NCBI RefSeq assembly: GCF_965662675.1 | Contig: NZ_CBFIIK010000005.1 | Span: 3,486-67,485, forward strand | DNA from: Roseicyclus sp965662675 | Lineage (GTDB): Bacteria; Pseudomonadota; Alphaproteobacteria; Rhodobacterales; Rhodobacteraceae | Length of the DNA stretch: 64,000 nt | Direction of reading: 5' to 3' | Shown here: positions 43,901 through 52,623 of the stretch, piece after piece | How the letters are laid out: each line of letters starts with the position of its first letter | How positions within the stretch are numbered: the first letter of the stretch is position 1 | Notes under the pieces: model-generated | Told to the model about the DNA's origin: nothing | Database searches by the model: none | Seen by the model: the letters and a program-made list of their open reading frames with translations, nothing else | Program-made: the position numbers and the translations under genes

Positions 43901-44295
43901 CGGATGCGCAATTCCTCAAGCCCACGGTGATCACGCTGGTTTACGGTTTGGGTTTCGGGATGTTGATCGTGCTTTTGGTCGTGCCCGCGATCTTGGCCAT
44001 GCAGCAAGATATCGCCAAGCAATTCACCGCCTTGCGCCGTGCCTTGGGCGCGATCCATCGCCAACGCGGCGTTGCGTTGGGGATGGGTGGATTGACCTTT
44101 GCCATTCTGGCCCTGTTCGCCGCGACATTGGGCAGCGTGATCTTGGGCGGGGGCATGATCGGGCCATTGGCTGGCTTGGGCGACGGAACGAGAGCGGCCT
44201 TTGGCGTCTTTATCGCGGGCGCGGGTCTGTTGTGCTTGGTGGTCTGGGTGGTGGCCTTGGTGCTGACGCGCCGGACCAAGGCGGGGTCGGCCTGA
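40912..44295 (+). CDS. RND-family efflux transporter permease (AcrB/MexB superfamily)
   Basis: A 1127-residue inner-membrane pump. Features: an N-terminal helix after SYFTRHRTAANLLLTLLVVAGL, a large periplasmic loop, a helix bundle containing the proton-relay motif GIVVDDAIVVGEH, then a second repeat ending LVVPAILAMQQDI. The twin Asp in VVDDAI match the RND charge-relay site. The length slightly exceeds AcrB. Probably drug or lipophile export; HAE-type sequence features do not settle the substrate. Confidence 0.93.
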   Translation: MRSLPPGGVGILSYFTRHRTAANLLLTLLVVAGLAAIPQMRAQFFPDVISDEITIVIGWEGAGAEDVDEGVVAVLEPALLLVPGVVATDASSREGRASIGVEFEPGWDMGRAADEVQAALDAVSDLPEDADDPSVRRGSWWDNVTDVVITGPVEPAQLGRFADEFAARLFAVGVTRTTIRGVAAGQTVVEVSPAALIRHDISMSEIAGVIAAAATTAPAGDVDSANARIRTGAAQRSAAEIAALSLRTNADGSTLSIGDVALVRSEGVDRERAYFVGENPAITIRVDRSEDGDAIAIQALVEQVATEMEATLPSGTTIDLIRTRAEAITGRINILLDNALLGLALVVGLLFLFLNARTAFWVAAGIPVAMMAAIALMWAAGLTINMISLFALIITLGIVVDDAIVVGEHADYRARHLGEDPVTAAETAARRMAAPVFSATVTTVLAFAALTAIGGRFGSLIADIPFTVIVVLIASLVECFLILPNHMAHALAHSAKTHWYDLPSRVVNRGFDWFKRTAFRPMMRFVVVARYPVLAAMIFLLATQVASFMRGDVVWRFFNAPELSSVTGNFAMLDAADRDDSLAMMREMQRAADAVAARYEAEHGANPLVYVVAEVGGNTGGGLSGVDNKDADLLGSIAIELIDADLRPYSSFAFVADLQDEVRQLPLTETVSFRGFRGGPGGDAIDVQIFGADTTTLKEAAVSLQAQLSRFSEVSGLQDSMAYDREELSLELTPQGAALGFEIGTLGRVLRDRLGGIEAASFPDGPRTATIRVEMPKDELTADFLDRTLLRAASGQYVPLADIVTVTARQGFSTIQRENGVRLISVTGDLSEDDPVRAEEIMTELREVLIPQVEERYGVATRLAGLAEQEQAFLGDAMTGFILCLVGIYLVLAWIFGSWTRPMVVMAIIPFGLVGAIWGHALWDVPLSMFTVVGLIGMTGIIINDSIVLVTTVDEYAEERGLIPAIIDGTCDRLRPVLLTTLTTVLGLAPLLYETSSDAQFLKPTVITLVYGLGFGMLIVLLVVPAILAMQQDIAKQFTALRRALGAIHRQRGVALGMGGLTFAILALFAATLGSVILGGGMIGPLAGLGDGTRAAFGVFIAGAGLLCLVVWVVALVLTRRTKAGSA

Positions 44296-44299
44296 GCGT

Positions 44300-45124
44300 T
44301 CAGCCCTGACAGCCGTCCAGCTCAACCGCCATTCGTGAGCCGATCACGCTGAAGCGCAGATCGCGCCGGTTCAGCGCAAAAGCCCCGTGATGCGGCGGCA
44401 CGATATCGGCGGTGGCCGAAACAGTTGTGCCTTCGCGCCGGGTAACGGTTTCTGACACCCACATGCCGGGATCGCGATGTTCGATCACCACGGTTTCCAA
44501 CGCCCCCGTCTCGGGTAGCGCGATTGAAACGCTCACGCGGAGCCCGTCGGAAATCGGGGTCAGTTGGCAGCGCGCCGTGCCGGCACCGGCCTCGGCGGCG
44601 GTGAGGGGTCGGTCGGTCAGCGCCGCGACGATCGCCGCGTCGCGCTGCGTGCCCGTGGGCAAACCACCCGATAGGTTCAGCGTTATGGGGATGCAGACAT
44701 CGAGGCATACGCCCATATCCACGCGTCCTGCGATCGCGATCTCGCCCGGCGCATCGAGGGCGAATTCCAAGGGCAGAACCACGCTGTCCTTGTAACCGAT
44801 CGAGCGCATGCCATTGACCACGAAGACATCCGGCCTTGGCCAATGGATCACGACGTCGCGGACATCACGCGTCTCGTCGAGATGAATGAGTGTCGGCACC
44901 CCGCCTTCGCCCGGCGCGCGCCAATAGGTCTTCCACCCCGGTGCCAGATCGATCCGGATCGCGGCCATATGGTTGCCATCAGCCAAGCGCCAGCCCGACA
45001 GGAACGACACCGCGACCACATCTGACACGGATTGCCCCTGAAACTCGGCGCGCGCGGCATTGCCGCCCCAAAGCAGGCTCAGGGTGGCCAGAACGGCGAA
45101 ATATCTTTTTGCTGCGATCCTCAT
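44300..45124 (-). CDS. Stand-alone DsbD N-terminal-domain protein
   Basis: A 274-residue exported protein: signal peptide (RYFAVLATLSLLWGGNAARA), then a domain like the immunoglobulin-fold alpha domain of DsbD (WKTYWRAPGEGGVPTLI, GYKDSVVLPLEF, and a GVCLDVCIPI CxxxC-type pair). The DsbD membrane and thioredoxin domains are absent. It probably accepts or passes electrons in a periplasmic thiol pathway. The ATG at 45124 is chosen because it starts the signal peptide. It is convergent with the RND pump and divergent from YqgE/AlgH. Confidence 0.85.
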   Translation of the reverse strand: MRIAAKRYFAVLATLSLLWGGNAARAEFQGQSVSDVVAVSFLSGWRLADGNHMAAIRIDLAPGWKTYWRAPGEGGVPTLIHLDETRDVRDVVIHWPRPDVFVVNGMRSIGYKDSVVLPLEFALDAPGEIAIAGRVDMGVCLDVCIPITLNLSGGLPTGTQRDAAIVAALTDRPLTAAEAGAGTARCQLTPISDGLRVSVSIALPETGALETVVIEHRDPGMWVSETVTRREGTTVSATADIVPPHHGAFALNRRDLRFSVIGSRMAVELDGCQG

Positions 45125-45248
45125 CCTGATGCAGCTAGAAACTTGGCGATGAAATTGAAAGTCACGTTTTGGCGACGCACCCGTATCTGTGGCCCACTTG
45201 CCGCGTGCATCGCTTGATCGTGCGGGGTCGAGACCCCATTGTCTGATC

Positions 45249-45830
45249 ATGGACACACCCAATCCCATCTTCGCCAATCTGACGGGACAGCTCTTGATCG
45301 CGATGCCCGGTCTTGCCGATCCGCGGTTTCACGGCGGGGTCGTGTTGATTTGCGCCCATTCCGCCGATGGGGCGATGGGGTTGATCTTGAACAAGCCCAT
45401 GTCCGATGTCCGTTTTTCCGATGTCTTGACGCAATTGGAGATCACGACGCAAGCAGGCACGCCGGATATGCCTGTCTGCTATGGCGGACCGGTGGATATG
45501 CGCCGCGGTTTCGTGTTGCACAGTGCCGAGTATCGCCCCGATGACGCCGAACTCTTGGAGATCAATGCCGATTTCGCGCTGACCGCGACGCGCGATATCT
45601 TGCGCGATATCGCGGCTGGTCTGGGCCCTGCGCGGGCCTTTATGGCCTTGGGTTATGCCGGATGGGGCCCGGGCCAGTTGGAGGATGAGATCGGCGAGAA
45701 CAGTTGGTTGACCGCCGATGCGCCGCCCGATCTGGTTTTCGCCCCCCGGCTGGAAAGCAAATGGGAAGGGGCGCTGGCCAGCCTAGGTATTTCGCCCATG
45801 ACACTGTCATCGCAGGCAGGCCGCGCTTGA
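45249..45830 (+). CDS. YqgE/AlgH family protein (UPF0301)
   Basis: A 193-residue protein with the typical NLTGQLLIAMPGLADPRFHGGVVLICAHS start, GLILNKPM, GGPVDMRRGFVLHS and GYAGWGPGQLEDEI. The family is widespread and its biochemical role unknown. The ATG at 45249 (MDTPNPIFANLTG) is preferred over an in-frame start at 45189 that would add a low-quality extension. It is followed by the convergent alkB gene. Confidence 0.93.
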   Translation: MDTPNPIFANLTGQLLIAMPGLADPRFHGGVVLICAHSADGAMGLILNKPMSDVRFSDVLTQLEITTQAGTPDMPVCYGGPVDMRRGFVLHSAEYRPDDAELLEINADFALTATRDILRDIAAGLGPARAFMALGYAGWGPGQLEDEIGENSWLTADAPPDLVFAPRLESKWEGALASLGISPMTLSSQAGRA

Positions 45831-45842
45831 CGCGGCAGGCCT

Positions 45843-46976
45843 TTATCGCGGGGCGGGCAGCGCGCCTTTGTTATAGGGCTGCCAATCCGCGATCTCGGGG
45901 TAGAACTGTTTGCGCCACGCCTTGACGCGCGGGTTCATGATGCGGCGCCATAAGGGCGGGATCATCGCGGCCATCGTCATCACCGGATAACCAAAGGGCA
46001 GTTGCGGGGCGGCATCCTCGGCGTAGTTCTGCAAAAGCGGAAAGCGGCGGTCGGGCTTGTAGTGGTGGTCTGAATGGCGCTGCAGGTTGATCAATAGCCA
46101 GTTTGACGCCTTGTGCGCCGCATTCCACGAATGGCGCGGCTGCACATGCTCGTATTTGCCTTCGCCCAAGTGTTTGCGCGTCAGCCCGTAATGCTCGATG
46201 TAGTTGGTCAATTCCAACTGCCAGACCGCGACGACGGCTTGGAAGATGAACAGCGCCAGCCCCAGCCAGCCGCCAATGCCGAAGGCGAGGATCAGGAAAA
46301 ACCCCTGCAACAGCCAATAGCGCCAGAACGGGTTGGCGGGATCGGTCCACGCTTTGCCCCGCCGGGCCAGCATCGCCTTTTCGGCGGTGAATGCGCTGGT
46401 CAGGCTTTCGCGCAGCACGCGCGGGAAAAAGCGGTGGAACCCCTCGTTATAGCGCGCGGTGACCGGATCGCGGCTGGTGCCGACATAGCGGTGATGCACC
46501 AACAGATGCTCGGATCGGAAATGCGAATATAGCACGGTCGCCAACAGCAGATCGGCCAGCCAGCGTTCCAGCCGGTTCGATTGGTGCATGAGTTCGTGGG
46601 AGTAATTGATCCCGATGGTGCCCGAAATCACACCCACCCCGAAGAACAGGCCGAACGCCTCGGCGGTGGACAGGTGATCGCTATGCACCGCGTAAGGGAT
46701 CAGCGCGAAAATCGTCACAAGCTGAAGCGGGAACCAGATCAGCGTGACCATCCGATACCAAAACAGGTCACGCTCGGGCGTGGTGGGATCGGCATTTTCC
46801 AGATCCAGCCCGATGACCAGATCGAGCATGCTGAACAGCCACCACGTCATGAGCGGCATCGCAAGCAACCACCAGCCCCCTTGCCCGGCGACAAAGGCGA
46901 TGAGCGGAAACAGCGCCAGCGACATCCAATAGGGCAGGGCGCGGGCTAATCTTGCGACTTGCGTTGCGGGGATCAT
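45843..46976 (-). CDS. alkB: Alkane 1-monooxygenase
   Basis: A 377-residue integral-membrane di-iron hydroxylase. The conserved His boxes are visible: HELMHQ, EHLLVHHRY, NYIEHYGL and LQRHSDHHYKP, with several hydrophobic helices in the first half. It hydroxylates medium-chain alkanes or related chains at the terminal carbon using O2 and rubredoxin. No rubredoxin or reductase gene is adjacent, so electron donors must be encoded elsewhere. It follows mutY, same strand, after 54 bases. Confidence 0.93.
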   Translation of the reverse strand: MIPATQVARLARALPYWMSLALFPLIAFVAGQGGWWLLAMPLMTWWLFSMLDLVIGLDLENADPTTPERDLFWYRMVTLIWFPLQLVTIFALIPYAVHSDHLSTAEAFGLFFGVGVISGTIGINYSHELMHQSNRLERWLADLLLATVLYSHFRSEHLLVHHRYVGTSRDPVTARYNEGFHRFFPRVLRESLTSAFTAEKAMLARRGKAWTDPANPFWRYWLLQGFFLILAFGIGGWLGLALFIFQAVVAVWQLELTNYIEHYGLTRKHLGEGKYEHVQPRHSWNAAHKASNWLLINLQRHSDHHYKPDRRFPLLQNYAEDAAPQLPFGYPVMTMAAMIPPLWRRIMNPRVKAWRKQFYPEIADWQPYNKGALPAPR

Positions 46977-47030
46977 GGCTGGTCGTTCCTTTCTCCCATT
47001 GGCTATGCTTTGCGCGTGGGGCGCTTTTGG

Positions 47031-48104
47031 TCAATCCTCTGGCCATGACCCTTGCGCCAAATCCCACGCCTTGCGCATCACGGTAGGCAGGTTTGCGGGC
47101 CGGAATATGGCGCGCGGGTGAAATTCTCCGCGATCAGGTGTCGCATCTTGCCCCGCATGCCCCAGCCTGAGCGACAGCCGTAGGTGGAAATGCGTGAAAG
47201 TGTGGCGCACCTCCAGCTTCGGGTCATGCCAGTGCAGGGTGATGGGCGGGGCCTCGGCCGGTGGTGTTTCGGCCCAATCGCTGCCGGGCCAGCCCAGCAT
47301 GCCGCCCAAAAGCCCCGTCTCCGGCCGTGTTTCGAGCAGCACCGCCCCGTCGCAGCGCCGCACCAGATAGGCGATGCCGTGCCGCGTCGGAACTTGTTTC
47401 TTGGGTGTCTTGCGCGGCAGGTCGGCGGCGATGCCCATCATGCTGGCTTGGCACATGCTGCGTAGCGGGCAGATGCCACAGGTCGGATTGCGCGGCGTGC
47501 AGATCGTCGCGCCCAGATCCATCACCGCTTGCGCATAGCAGCCGGGGCGCTGCACGGGCGTGAGCCGCGCGGCCAGGGCTTTCAGCTCTGTTTTCGCGGC
47601 TGGAAGGGGTGTTTGCACCGCGAAAAGCCGTGCAAGAACACGCTCAACATTGCCATCCATCACCGCCGCGGGCCTGTCGAAGGCGATCGCGGCGATCGCG
47701 GCGGCGGTATAGGGACCGATACCGGGCAGGGTCAAAAGCCCCGCCTCGGTATCGGGAAAAATTCCAGCATGGTCCTGCGCCACGACACGCGCGCATTTCA
47801 ACAGGTTGCGCGCGCGCGCATAATAGCCAAGCCCGGCCCAAGCGCCCATCACCTCTGCATCTTCGGCGGCGGCCAAGGCGCCAACATCAGGCCAACGCTT
47901 TGTGAAAGATTGGAAATAGTCGCGCACGGCGGCCACGGTAGTTTGTTGCAGCATGATCTCGGATAGCCACACAAGGTAGGGATCGGGCCTTGCCCCTGCG
48001 CGCAGCGCGGCGGGCGAGATACGCCATGGCAAATCGCGCGCATGGCGATCATACCATGGCAACAAAGACGCGCTGGCGTCGCTATCGGCAAACCCGTCAC
48101 GCAA
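47031..48104 (-). CDS. mutY: Adenine DNA glycosylase
   Basis: A 357-residue MutY: the helix-hairpin-helix LPGIGPYTAAAIAAIAF with following catalytic Asp in VMDGNVERV, a 4Fe-4S motif (CTPRNPTCGICPLRSMC, C-x6-C-x2-C-x5-C), and a C-terminal NUDIX-like domain that recognises 8-oxoG. It removes adenine mispaired with 8-oxoguanine. Divergent from the DUF721 gene with 82 bases between. Confidence 0.97.
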   Translation of the reverse strand: MRDGFADSDASASLLPWYDRHARDLPWRISPAALRAGARPDPYLVWLSEIMLQQTTVAAVRDYFQSFTKRWPDVGALAAAEDAEVMGAWAGLGYYARARNLLKCARVVAQDHAGIFPDTEAGLLTLPGIGPYTAAAIAAIAFDRPAAVMDGNVERVLARLFAVQTPLPAAKTELKALAARLTPVQRPGCYAQAVMDLGATICTPRNPTCGICPLRSMCQASMMGIAADLPRKTPKKQVPTRHGIAYLVRRCDGAVLLETRPETGLLGGMLGWPGSDWAETPPAEAPPITLHWHDPKLEVRHTFTHFHLRLSLRLGHAGQDATPDRGEFHPRAIFRPANLPTVMRKAWDLAQGSWPED

Positions 48105-48186
48105 GGTTTATCTGCTCCCCCGCAGCCTGTTATTGGTTAGCATCGCATTAAGGCATAGATTGATCGCGACAACACGAAAGCAACCC

Positions 48187-48717
48187 ATGCCGCGCAAGCC
48201 CAAGATAACGCCGAACGAGCCGCCCGCGCGCCGCAAGCGCGGCTTCGAGACGGCGGGCGCGTTGCTTAGCAGCACGCTCAAGGCACCCGCCGAGCGGCGT
48301 GGCTTTGGCGAGGCCAAGCTTCTGACCCACTGGGAAGAGATCGTCGGCACCGAGATCGCCGCCATCGCCCGCCCCGTCCGCATCAGCTGGAGCCGCGGCT
48401 TCGGCGGCACCTTGGTCTTGCTGACGACGGGCGGCCATGCCCCGGTTCTGGACATGCAAAAGGATCGCATCCTCGCGCAGGTCAATGCCACCTATGGCTA
48501 CCGCGCGATTGCGCATGTGCATATCACTCAGACCGCGCCCACGGGCTTTGCCGATGGTCAGGTGGCCTTTCGCCCTGCGCCGCCCAAAGTACCCAAGCCC
48601 CCCGACCCGTCCCAATTGTCGCGCGCAATGGCGACCGTCGACCAAGTGGCCGATGACGGGCTGAAACAGGCACTCGCACGCCTTGCGCGCAATGTGCTAA
48701 CCCCACGAGATCGTTGA
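48187..48717 (+). CDS. DUF721/DciA-like protein
   Basis: A 176-residue protein with a basic N-terminus (PRKPKITPNEPPARRKRGF) and the DUF721 core (LLTHWEEIVGTEIAAIARP ... YGYRAIAHVHITQT). DciA, in the same family, helps load the replicative helicase in most bacteria that lack DnaC. The role here is inferred from family. The ATG at 48187 (MPRKPK) is preferred over a frame starting at 48133. The DsbA-like gene follows after 15 bases. Confidence 0.87.
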   Translation: MPRKPKITPNEPPARRKRGFETAGALLSSTLKAPAERRGFGEAKLLTHWEEIVGTEIAAIARPVRISWSRGFGGTLVLLTTGGHAPVLDMQKDRILAQVNATYGYRAIAHVHITQTAPTGFADGQVAFRPAPPKVPKPPDPSQLSRAMATVDQVADDGLKQALARLARNVLTPRDR

Positions 48718-48732
48718 GGAGAAGAGTAGAAC

Positions 48733-49413
48733 ATGGATCGCAGAACCATTCTTTTGGGCGCAGGTGCCGGTGCCTTGGTCGCTGGCGGCTACGCCTTGAT
48801 GCGCCCGCAAAGCACCCCCGCCTTGCCGCTATTGCCGCAACCGGCCAATGCGCAGACAAGTGATGCCGCCACCGCCGATACGCCGCAGGTGATCGAGATG
48901 GTGATGGGCGATCCCGATGCGCCGGTCGAGATCATCGAATACGCCTCCTTCACCTGCCCGCATTGCAAAACGTTCCATGAGAACACGCTGCCCCTGCTCA
49001 AGGCCGATTACATCGATCAAGGCCGCGTGCGGTACGTTTATCGCGAGGTCTATTTCGACCGCTTCGGCTTGTGGGCCGGGATGGTGGCGCGCTGTGCCGG
49101 GCCCGAGCGCTATTTCGGCATCATCGACATGATCTATCAGCGCCAAGCCGAATGGACCCAAGGCGCACCCGCCGAGGTGGCCGAGAACCTGCGCCGGATC
49201 GGGCGTACGGCGGGCATGACCAATGAACAGCTCGACAGCTGCCTGACCGATGCGGATATGGCCCAAGCGCTGATCACCACCTATGAGACGAACATGGCCG
49301 CGCATAATATTTCGGGGACGCCTGCCTTTGTCATCGCGGGACGTTTGCATTCCAACATGAGCTATGGCGACATGTCGGCCCTGATCGACGAGGCGCTTGT
49401 CGCCGCGCAATAA
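48733..49413 (+). CDS. DsbA-family thioredoxin-like periplasmic protein
   Basis: A 226-residue exported protein. The N-terminus (MDRRTILLGAGAGALVAGGY) has a hydrophobic signal or anchor, then an Ala/Pro linker. The active site is CPHC in ASFTCPHCKTFHE, and the cis-Pro loop is GTPAFVIAG. It resembles BdbD/DsbA-type proteins that form or isomerise disulfides. A GGAGAAGAG ribosome site precedes the ATG. A terminator follows after 9 bases. Confidence 0.92.
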   Translation: MDRRTILLGAGAGALVAGGYALMRPQSTPALPLLPQPANAQTSDAATADTPQVIEMVMGDPDAPVEIIEYASFTCPHCKTFHENTLPLLKADYIDQGRVRYVYREVYFDRFGLWAGMVARCAGPERYFGIIDMIYQRQAEWTQGAPAEVAENLRRIGRTAGMTNEQLDSCLTDADMAQALITTYETNMAAHNISGTPAFVIAGRLHSNMSYGDMSALIDEALVAAQ

Positions 49414-49422
49414 GCCGCGATG

Positions 49423-49446
49423 GGGCGGCCTTTGGGCCGCCCTTTT
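49423..49446. terminator. Terminator between the DsbA-like gene and lpxK
   Basis: GGGCGGCC (49423-49430), loop TTTG, GGCCGCCC (49435-49442), then TTTT. It lies just after the DsbA-like stop at 49413 and 8 bases before the end of the convergent lpxK gene; the T-run favours plus-strand termination. Confidence 0.85.
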
Positions 49447-49453
49447 CTTGCGG

Positions 49454-50455
49454 TCATGGCTGCGTTGTCCGCCCCGTCAAGATCCGTGCGATCGCCGCAT
49501 CGAGTGCCGTCCAATCCGCAATTTCCAGCCGCACGGGCAAGGTCATGACCTCAGCGCGCAGCGCGGGCGCAAGGCGGACGGCGTCTTTCTCGGTTGTCAC
49601 CACCTGCGCACCTTGCGCCTTGGCCTCGCGCAACATGCGCTGCATCAAGGCATCGCTCAGTGGTTGATGATCGCGCAGTGCATGGGTGGCGCGCAAATCC
49701 GCCCCCAGCGCGCTGAGCGTGCGAAAGAATTTCTCTGGGTGGCCGATGCCCGCAAAGGCGAGCACGGGCATTCCCGCAAGCGGCAGGCCGGTTGGCAAGG
49801 GCGCAAGCGTGCCCGTGACATGCGGCACCTGCACGCTTGCGCCCCATCTTGCGCCAAAACGCGACTGTGCCGCATCATCGCCGATAGACAGAACCAGATC
49901 GGCCCGCGCCAAGCCGACGGCGATGGGTTCGCGCAACGGCCCCGCCGGGATCACCTTGCCATTGCCGAAGCCCATATGCGCATCCACCACAACCACCGCC
50001 AGATCATGGGAAAGGCTCGGGTTCTGAAACCCGTCATCGAGCAAGATCGCCTGCGCGCCCGCGGCGATGGCCGCGCGTGCGCCCGCGGCGCGATCCTTGG
50101 CCACCCAAACCGGCATAAAGGCCGCCAACAGCAGCGCCTCATCGCCGGTTTCCGCGGCTTTGTGCTGGCGTTCCACGACCTGCACCGGGCCTTGCAGCGT
50201 CCCGCCATGGCCACGCGTCACCGCATGCGCGGTGATCCCGCGCGCCGCCAAACGCGCAGCCAGCGCGATGACGGTCGGTGTCTTGCCGGTGCCGCCTGCA
50301 TTCAGATTGCCGACGCAGATCACCGGCACGCCCAGCTTCTCGCGCGGTCCGCTGGCCAGCCGGTGCCGCGTCGCGCCTGCGTAAAGCGCGCCAAGCGGCG
50401 ATAGTAACGTCGCCCAAAGCCCCGGTGGCTCGTGCCAGAACATCGGCGCGCGCAT
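49454..50455 (-). CDS. lpxK: Tetraacyldisaccharide 4'-kinase
   Basis: A 333-residue LpxK with the P-loop VGNLNAGGTGKTPTV, the DDGFQNPSL motif and FAGIGHPEKFFRTL. It phosphorylates the 4' position of the lipid A disaccharide. The ATG at 50455 overlaps the waaA stop and starts MRAPMFWHEPPG, the normal LpxK beginning; the frame to 50539 is rejected. With waaA it shows that the organism makes lipid A with Kdo. Confidence 0.95.
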   Translation of the reverse strand: MRAPMFWHEPPGLWATLLSPLGALYAGATRHRLASGPREKLGVPVICVGNLNAGGTGKTPTVIALAARLAARGITAHAVTRGHGGTLQGPVQVVERQHKAAETGDEALLLAAFMPVWVAKDRAAGARAAIAAGAQAILLDDGFQNPSLSHDLAVVVVDAHMGFGNGKVIPAGPLREPIAVGLARADLVLSIGDDAAQSRFGARWGASVQVPHVTGTLAPLPTGLPLAGMPVLAFAGIGHPEKFFRTLSALGADLRATHALRDHQPLSDALMQRMLREAKAQGAQVVTTEKDAVRLAPALRAEVMTLPVRLEIADWTALDAAIARILTGRTTQP

Positions 50456-51744
50456 CAGCCGGCCGCCTCGTCCAAGGTCTCGAGCAAGATCGCCTTGGCG
50501 CGATCCGTCACATCCGCCCCGGCCGAGACCACCTCCCATGCGGCATGGGCCATGACCGCAGCGCGATCGGGTGCGAGCAACTCATCGACCGCCTCGGCCA
50601 AGGCCTGCGGAGATGGCACAAGCCGCGCGGCGCGCGCATCGGTCAGCCGTTGGTAGATATCGACGAAATTGGTGACATAGGGGCCATGCAAAATGGCCGA
50701 TCCAAGGGCTGCGGGCTCGAACGGATTATGACCGCCGATCGGTTCCCATGAACCAGCGACGAAGCTGACGCTCGCCAAGCGATACCACAGCCCCAACTCG
50801 CCCATCGTATCGGCCAGGTAGACGGGGGCCTCGGCCTCGGGGTTTTCGCCTGCGCTGCGTCGGGTAAAGGCCCAACCATCATCTGACAGCATCAGGGCGA
50901 TTTCATCACTCCGCGCGGGGTGTCGCGGTACCAAGATCAGCAAGAGCCGCGGATTGGTCCGCATCGCGATGCGGTGCGCCTCCAGCACCTTGCGCTCTTC
51001 GCCGGGATGGGTCGAGGCCGCGACCCAGACCGGGCGGTTTCCTATGACGGCGCGCATGGCATCGAGTAACCGATTGTCGACGGGAAGGGCCGCGGCCCCT
51101 TCCTTGAGCGTCCCTGTCACCATTACGCGATCCATGGGCATGCCGAGGCGGCGCAGATAGATCGCGCTCAGATCGTCTTGGACCATCGCAAGCCGGAAGC
51201 GTCCCAAGAGACTGCGTGCCATGCCACGCAGGAACCGCCAACGATCATGGCTGGCCTTGGACATGCGCGCATTGAGCAGCAACATGGCAATGCCGCGCGC
51301 GTGGGTCTCGCAGATCAAGGCCGGCCATAGCTCGCTTTCGGTCCAGACCGCGACATCGGGTTTCCAGTGATCAAGGAAACGGCCCACGAATACGCGCGCA
51401 TCCAGCGGCACATATTGATGCATCGCCCCCTCGGGTAAGCGATCGGCCATCACGGCGGCGGATGTCACGGTGCCGGTTGTGACCAGAATGGACAGATCGG
51501 GTCGTTCCTCCAAAAGCAAGCGGATCAATTCCAACAGGGCAAGGGATTCGCCCACGCTGGCCGCGTGAAACCAGATCAACGGCCCTTGCGGTCTGGCATG
51601 ACCGGCAATTCCGCGGCGTTCATCCAGCCGCGCGGGGTCTTCCTTGCCCACAGCCGCGCGCTGCGTCAGCTTGCGTTCGGCAAAGCTCAGAGCGCCGCGT
51701 CCGGACCAGGCGAGATAGAGTGCAAGGGAGAGTGAGCGTTCCAT
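50455..51744 (-). CDS. waaA: 3-deoxy-D-manno-octulosonic acid transferase
   Basis: A 429-residue Kdo transferase. Visible features are an N-terminal hydrophobic segment, FHAASVGESLALLELIRLL (catalytic Glu region), LVTTGTVTSA, WTESELWPALI and the donor-side PIGGHNPFEPAALGSAILHG. It adds Kdo to the lipid A precursor at the inner membrane. Its stop overlaps the lpxK start, so the two are one unit; cysQ lies 72 bases upstream on the same strand. Confidence 0.96.
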   Translation of the reverse strand: MERSLSLALYLAWSGRGALSFAERKLTQRAAVGKEDPARLDERRGIAGHARPQGPLIWFHAASVGESLALLELIRLLLEERPDLSILVTTGTVTSAAVMADRLPEGAMHQYVPLDARVFVGRFLDHWKPDVAVWTESELWPALICETHARGIAMLLLNARMSKASHDRWRFLRGMARSLLGRFRLAMVQDDLSAIYLRRLGMPMDRVMVTGTLKEGAAALPVDNRLLDAMRAVIGNRPVWVAASTHPGEERKVLEAHRIAMRTNPRLLLILVPRHPARSDEIALMLSDDGWAFTRRSAGENPEAEAPVYLADTMGELGLWYRLASVSFVAGSWEPIGGHNPFEPAALGSAILHGPYVTNFVDIYQRLTDARAARLVPSPQALAEAVDELLAPDRAAVMAHAAWEVVSAGADVTDRAKAILLETLDEAAG

Positions 51745-51816
51745 CGAAGATGTCAGCCATTCATGTTTGGGCGACCGTCGTAGCTGCGGCGCACCCTAGG
51801 GATTGGTCGGCGCGGG

Positions 51817-52623
51817 TCAAGCGGCCGGGCCATCGCCTGCGCCCCGTGCATGCAGCAAGGCCGCGTGCAATCCCGGCGCACCGGCAAACACGCCGGCGAC
51901 TTTTGGACTGGCACTGTTGAAACGGAGGTGCTGGCCCGTCGCATCGGTGGCCATGCCGCCAGCCTCGGTGATGATCAGGCTACCTGCGGCGATATCCCAT
52001 TCCCATGTAGCGCGGAACGTCATCATCGCGTCGAACCGCCCCTCGCCCACCAGCGCCATGCGATAGGCCAGCGACGGGCGATAGGCACGGGTCACCGCCG
52101 GCACGCCGTGGGGCCAATGCGCAGGGCCAAGCGTATGCTTCGTGGCCAGAACCTCGGCCTCGTGGAAATGACGCGCCTCCGAGGCACGGATCGGCATGTC
52201 GTTGAGTGTCGCCCCCCCGCCAAGGGCCGCGGCGTATAGCTTGCCGCGGATTGGCAGGTAGACCGCTGCCGCGATCACCGCCCCATCCTCGACCACGGCC
52301 AGCGAATGCGAAAAGGCGGAGCTGCCTTCGATAAAGGCGCGGGTGCCGTCGATCGGGTCGATGACGAAAACCCGCCGCGCCGCCAGTCTTGCGTGGTCGT
52401 CTGGGGTTTCCTCGGATAGCCAGCCATAATCGGGGCGTGCATCCATCAGGCGATCTTGCAGCATGTCGTTGACGGCTAGATCGGCCTCGGTCACGGGACC
52501 GGCATCATCGGGCTTGTCCCATGTTTCGGGATCGTCGCGAAAATAGCGCGCCGCGATCCGGCCTGCGCCGCGCGCCGCCTCGATCAGCAAGAGCATATCT
52601 TCGCGCGCGTCAGGCCCCTGCAA
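51817..52623 (-). CDS. cysQ: 3'(2'),5'-bisphosphate nucleotidase / inositol monophosphatase family
   Basis: A 268-residue Li+-sensitive phosphatase with metal-binding motifs WLSEETPDD, DPIDGTRAFIEG and WEWDIAAGSLIITEAGG. CysQ members hydrolyse PAP to AMP in sulfur assimilation; some act on inositol or histidinol phosphates, so the function is likely but not certain. The start at 52623 overlaps the pmbA end by 14 bases; an in-frame ATG nine codons later is possible. Confidence 0.87.
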   Translation of the reverse strand: MQGPDAREDMLLLIEAARGAGRIAARYFRDDPETWDKPDDAGPVTEADLAVNDMLQDRLMDARPDYGWLSEETPDDHARLAARRVFVIDPIDGTRAFIEGSSAFSHSLAVVEDGAVIAAAVYLPIRGKLYAAALGGGATLNDMPIRASEARHFHEAEVLATKHTLGPAHWPHGVPAVTRAYRPSLAYRMALVGEGRFDAMMTFRATWEWDIAAGSLIITEAGGMATDATGQHLRFNSASPKVAGVFAGAPGLHAALLHARGAGDGPAA

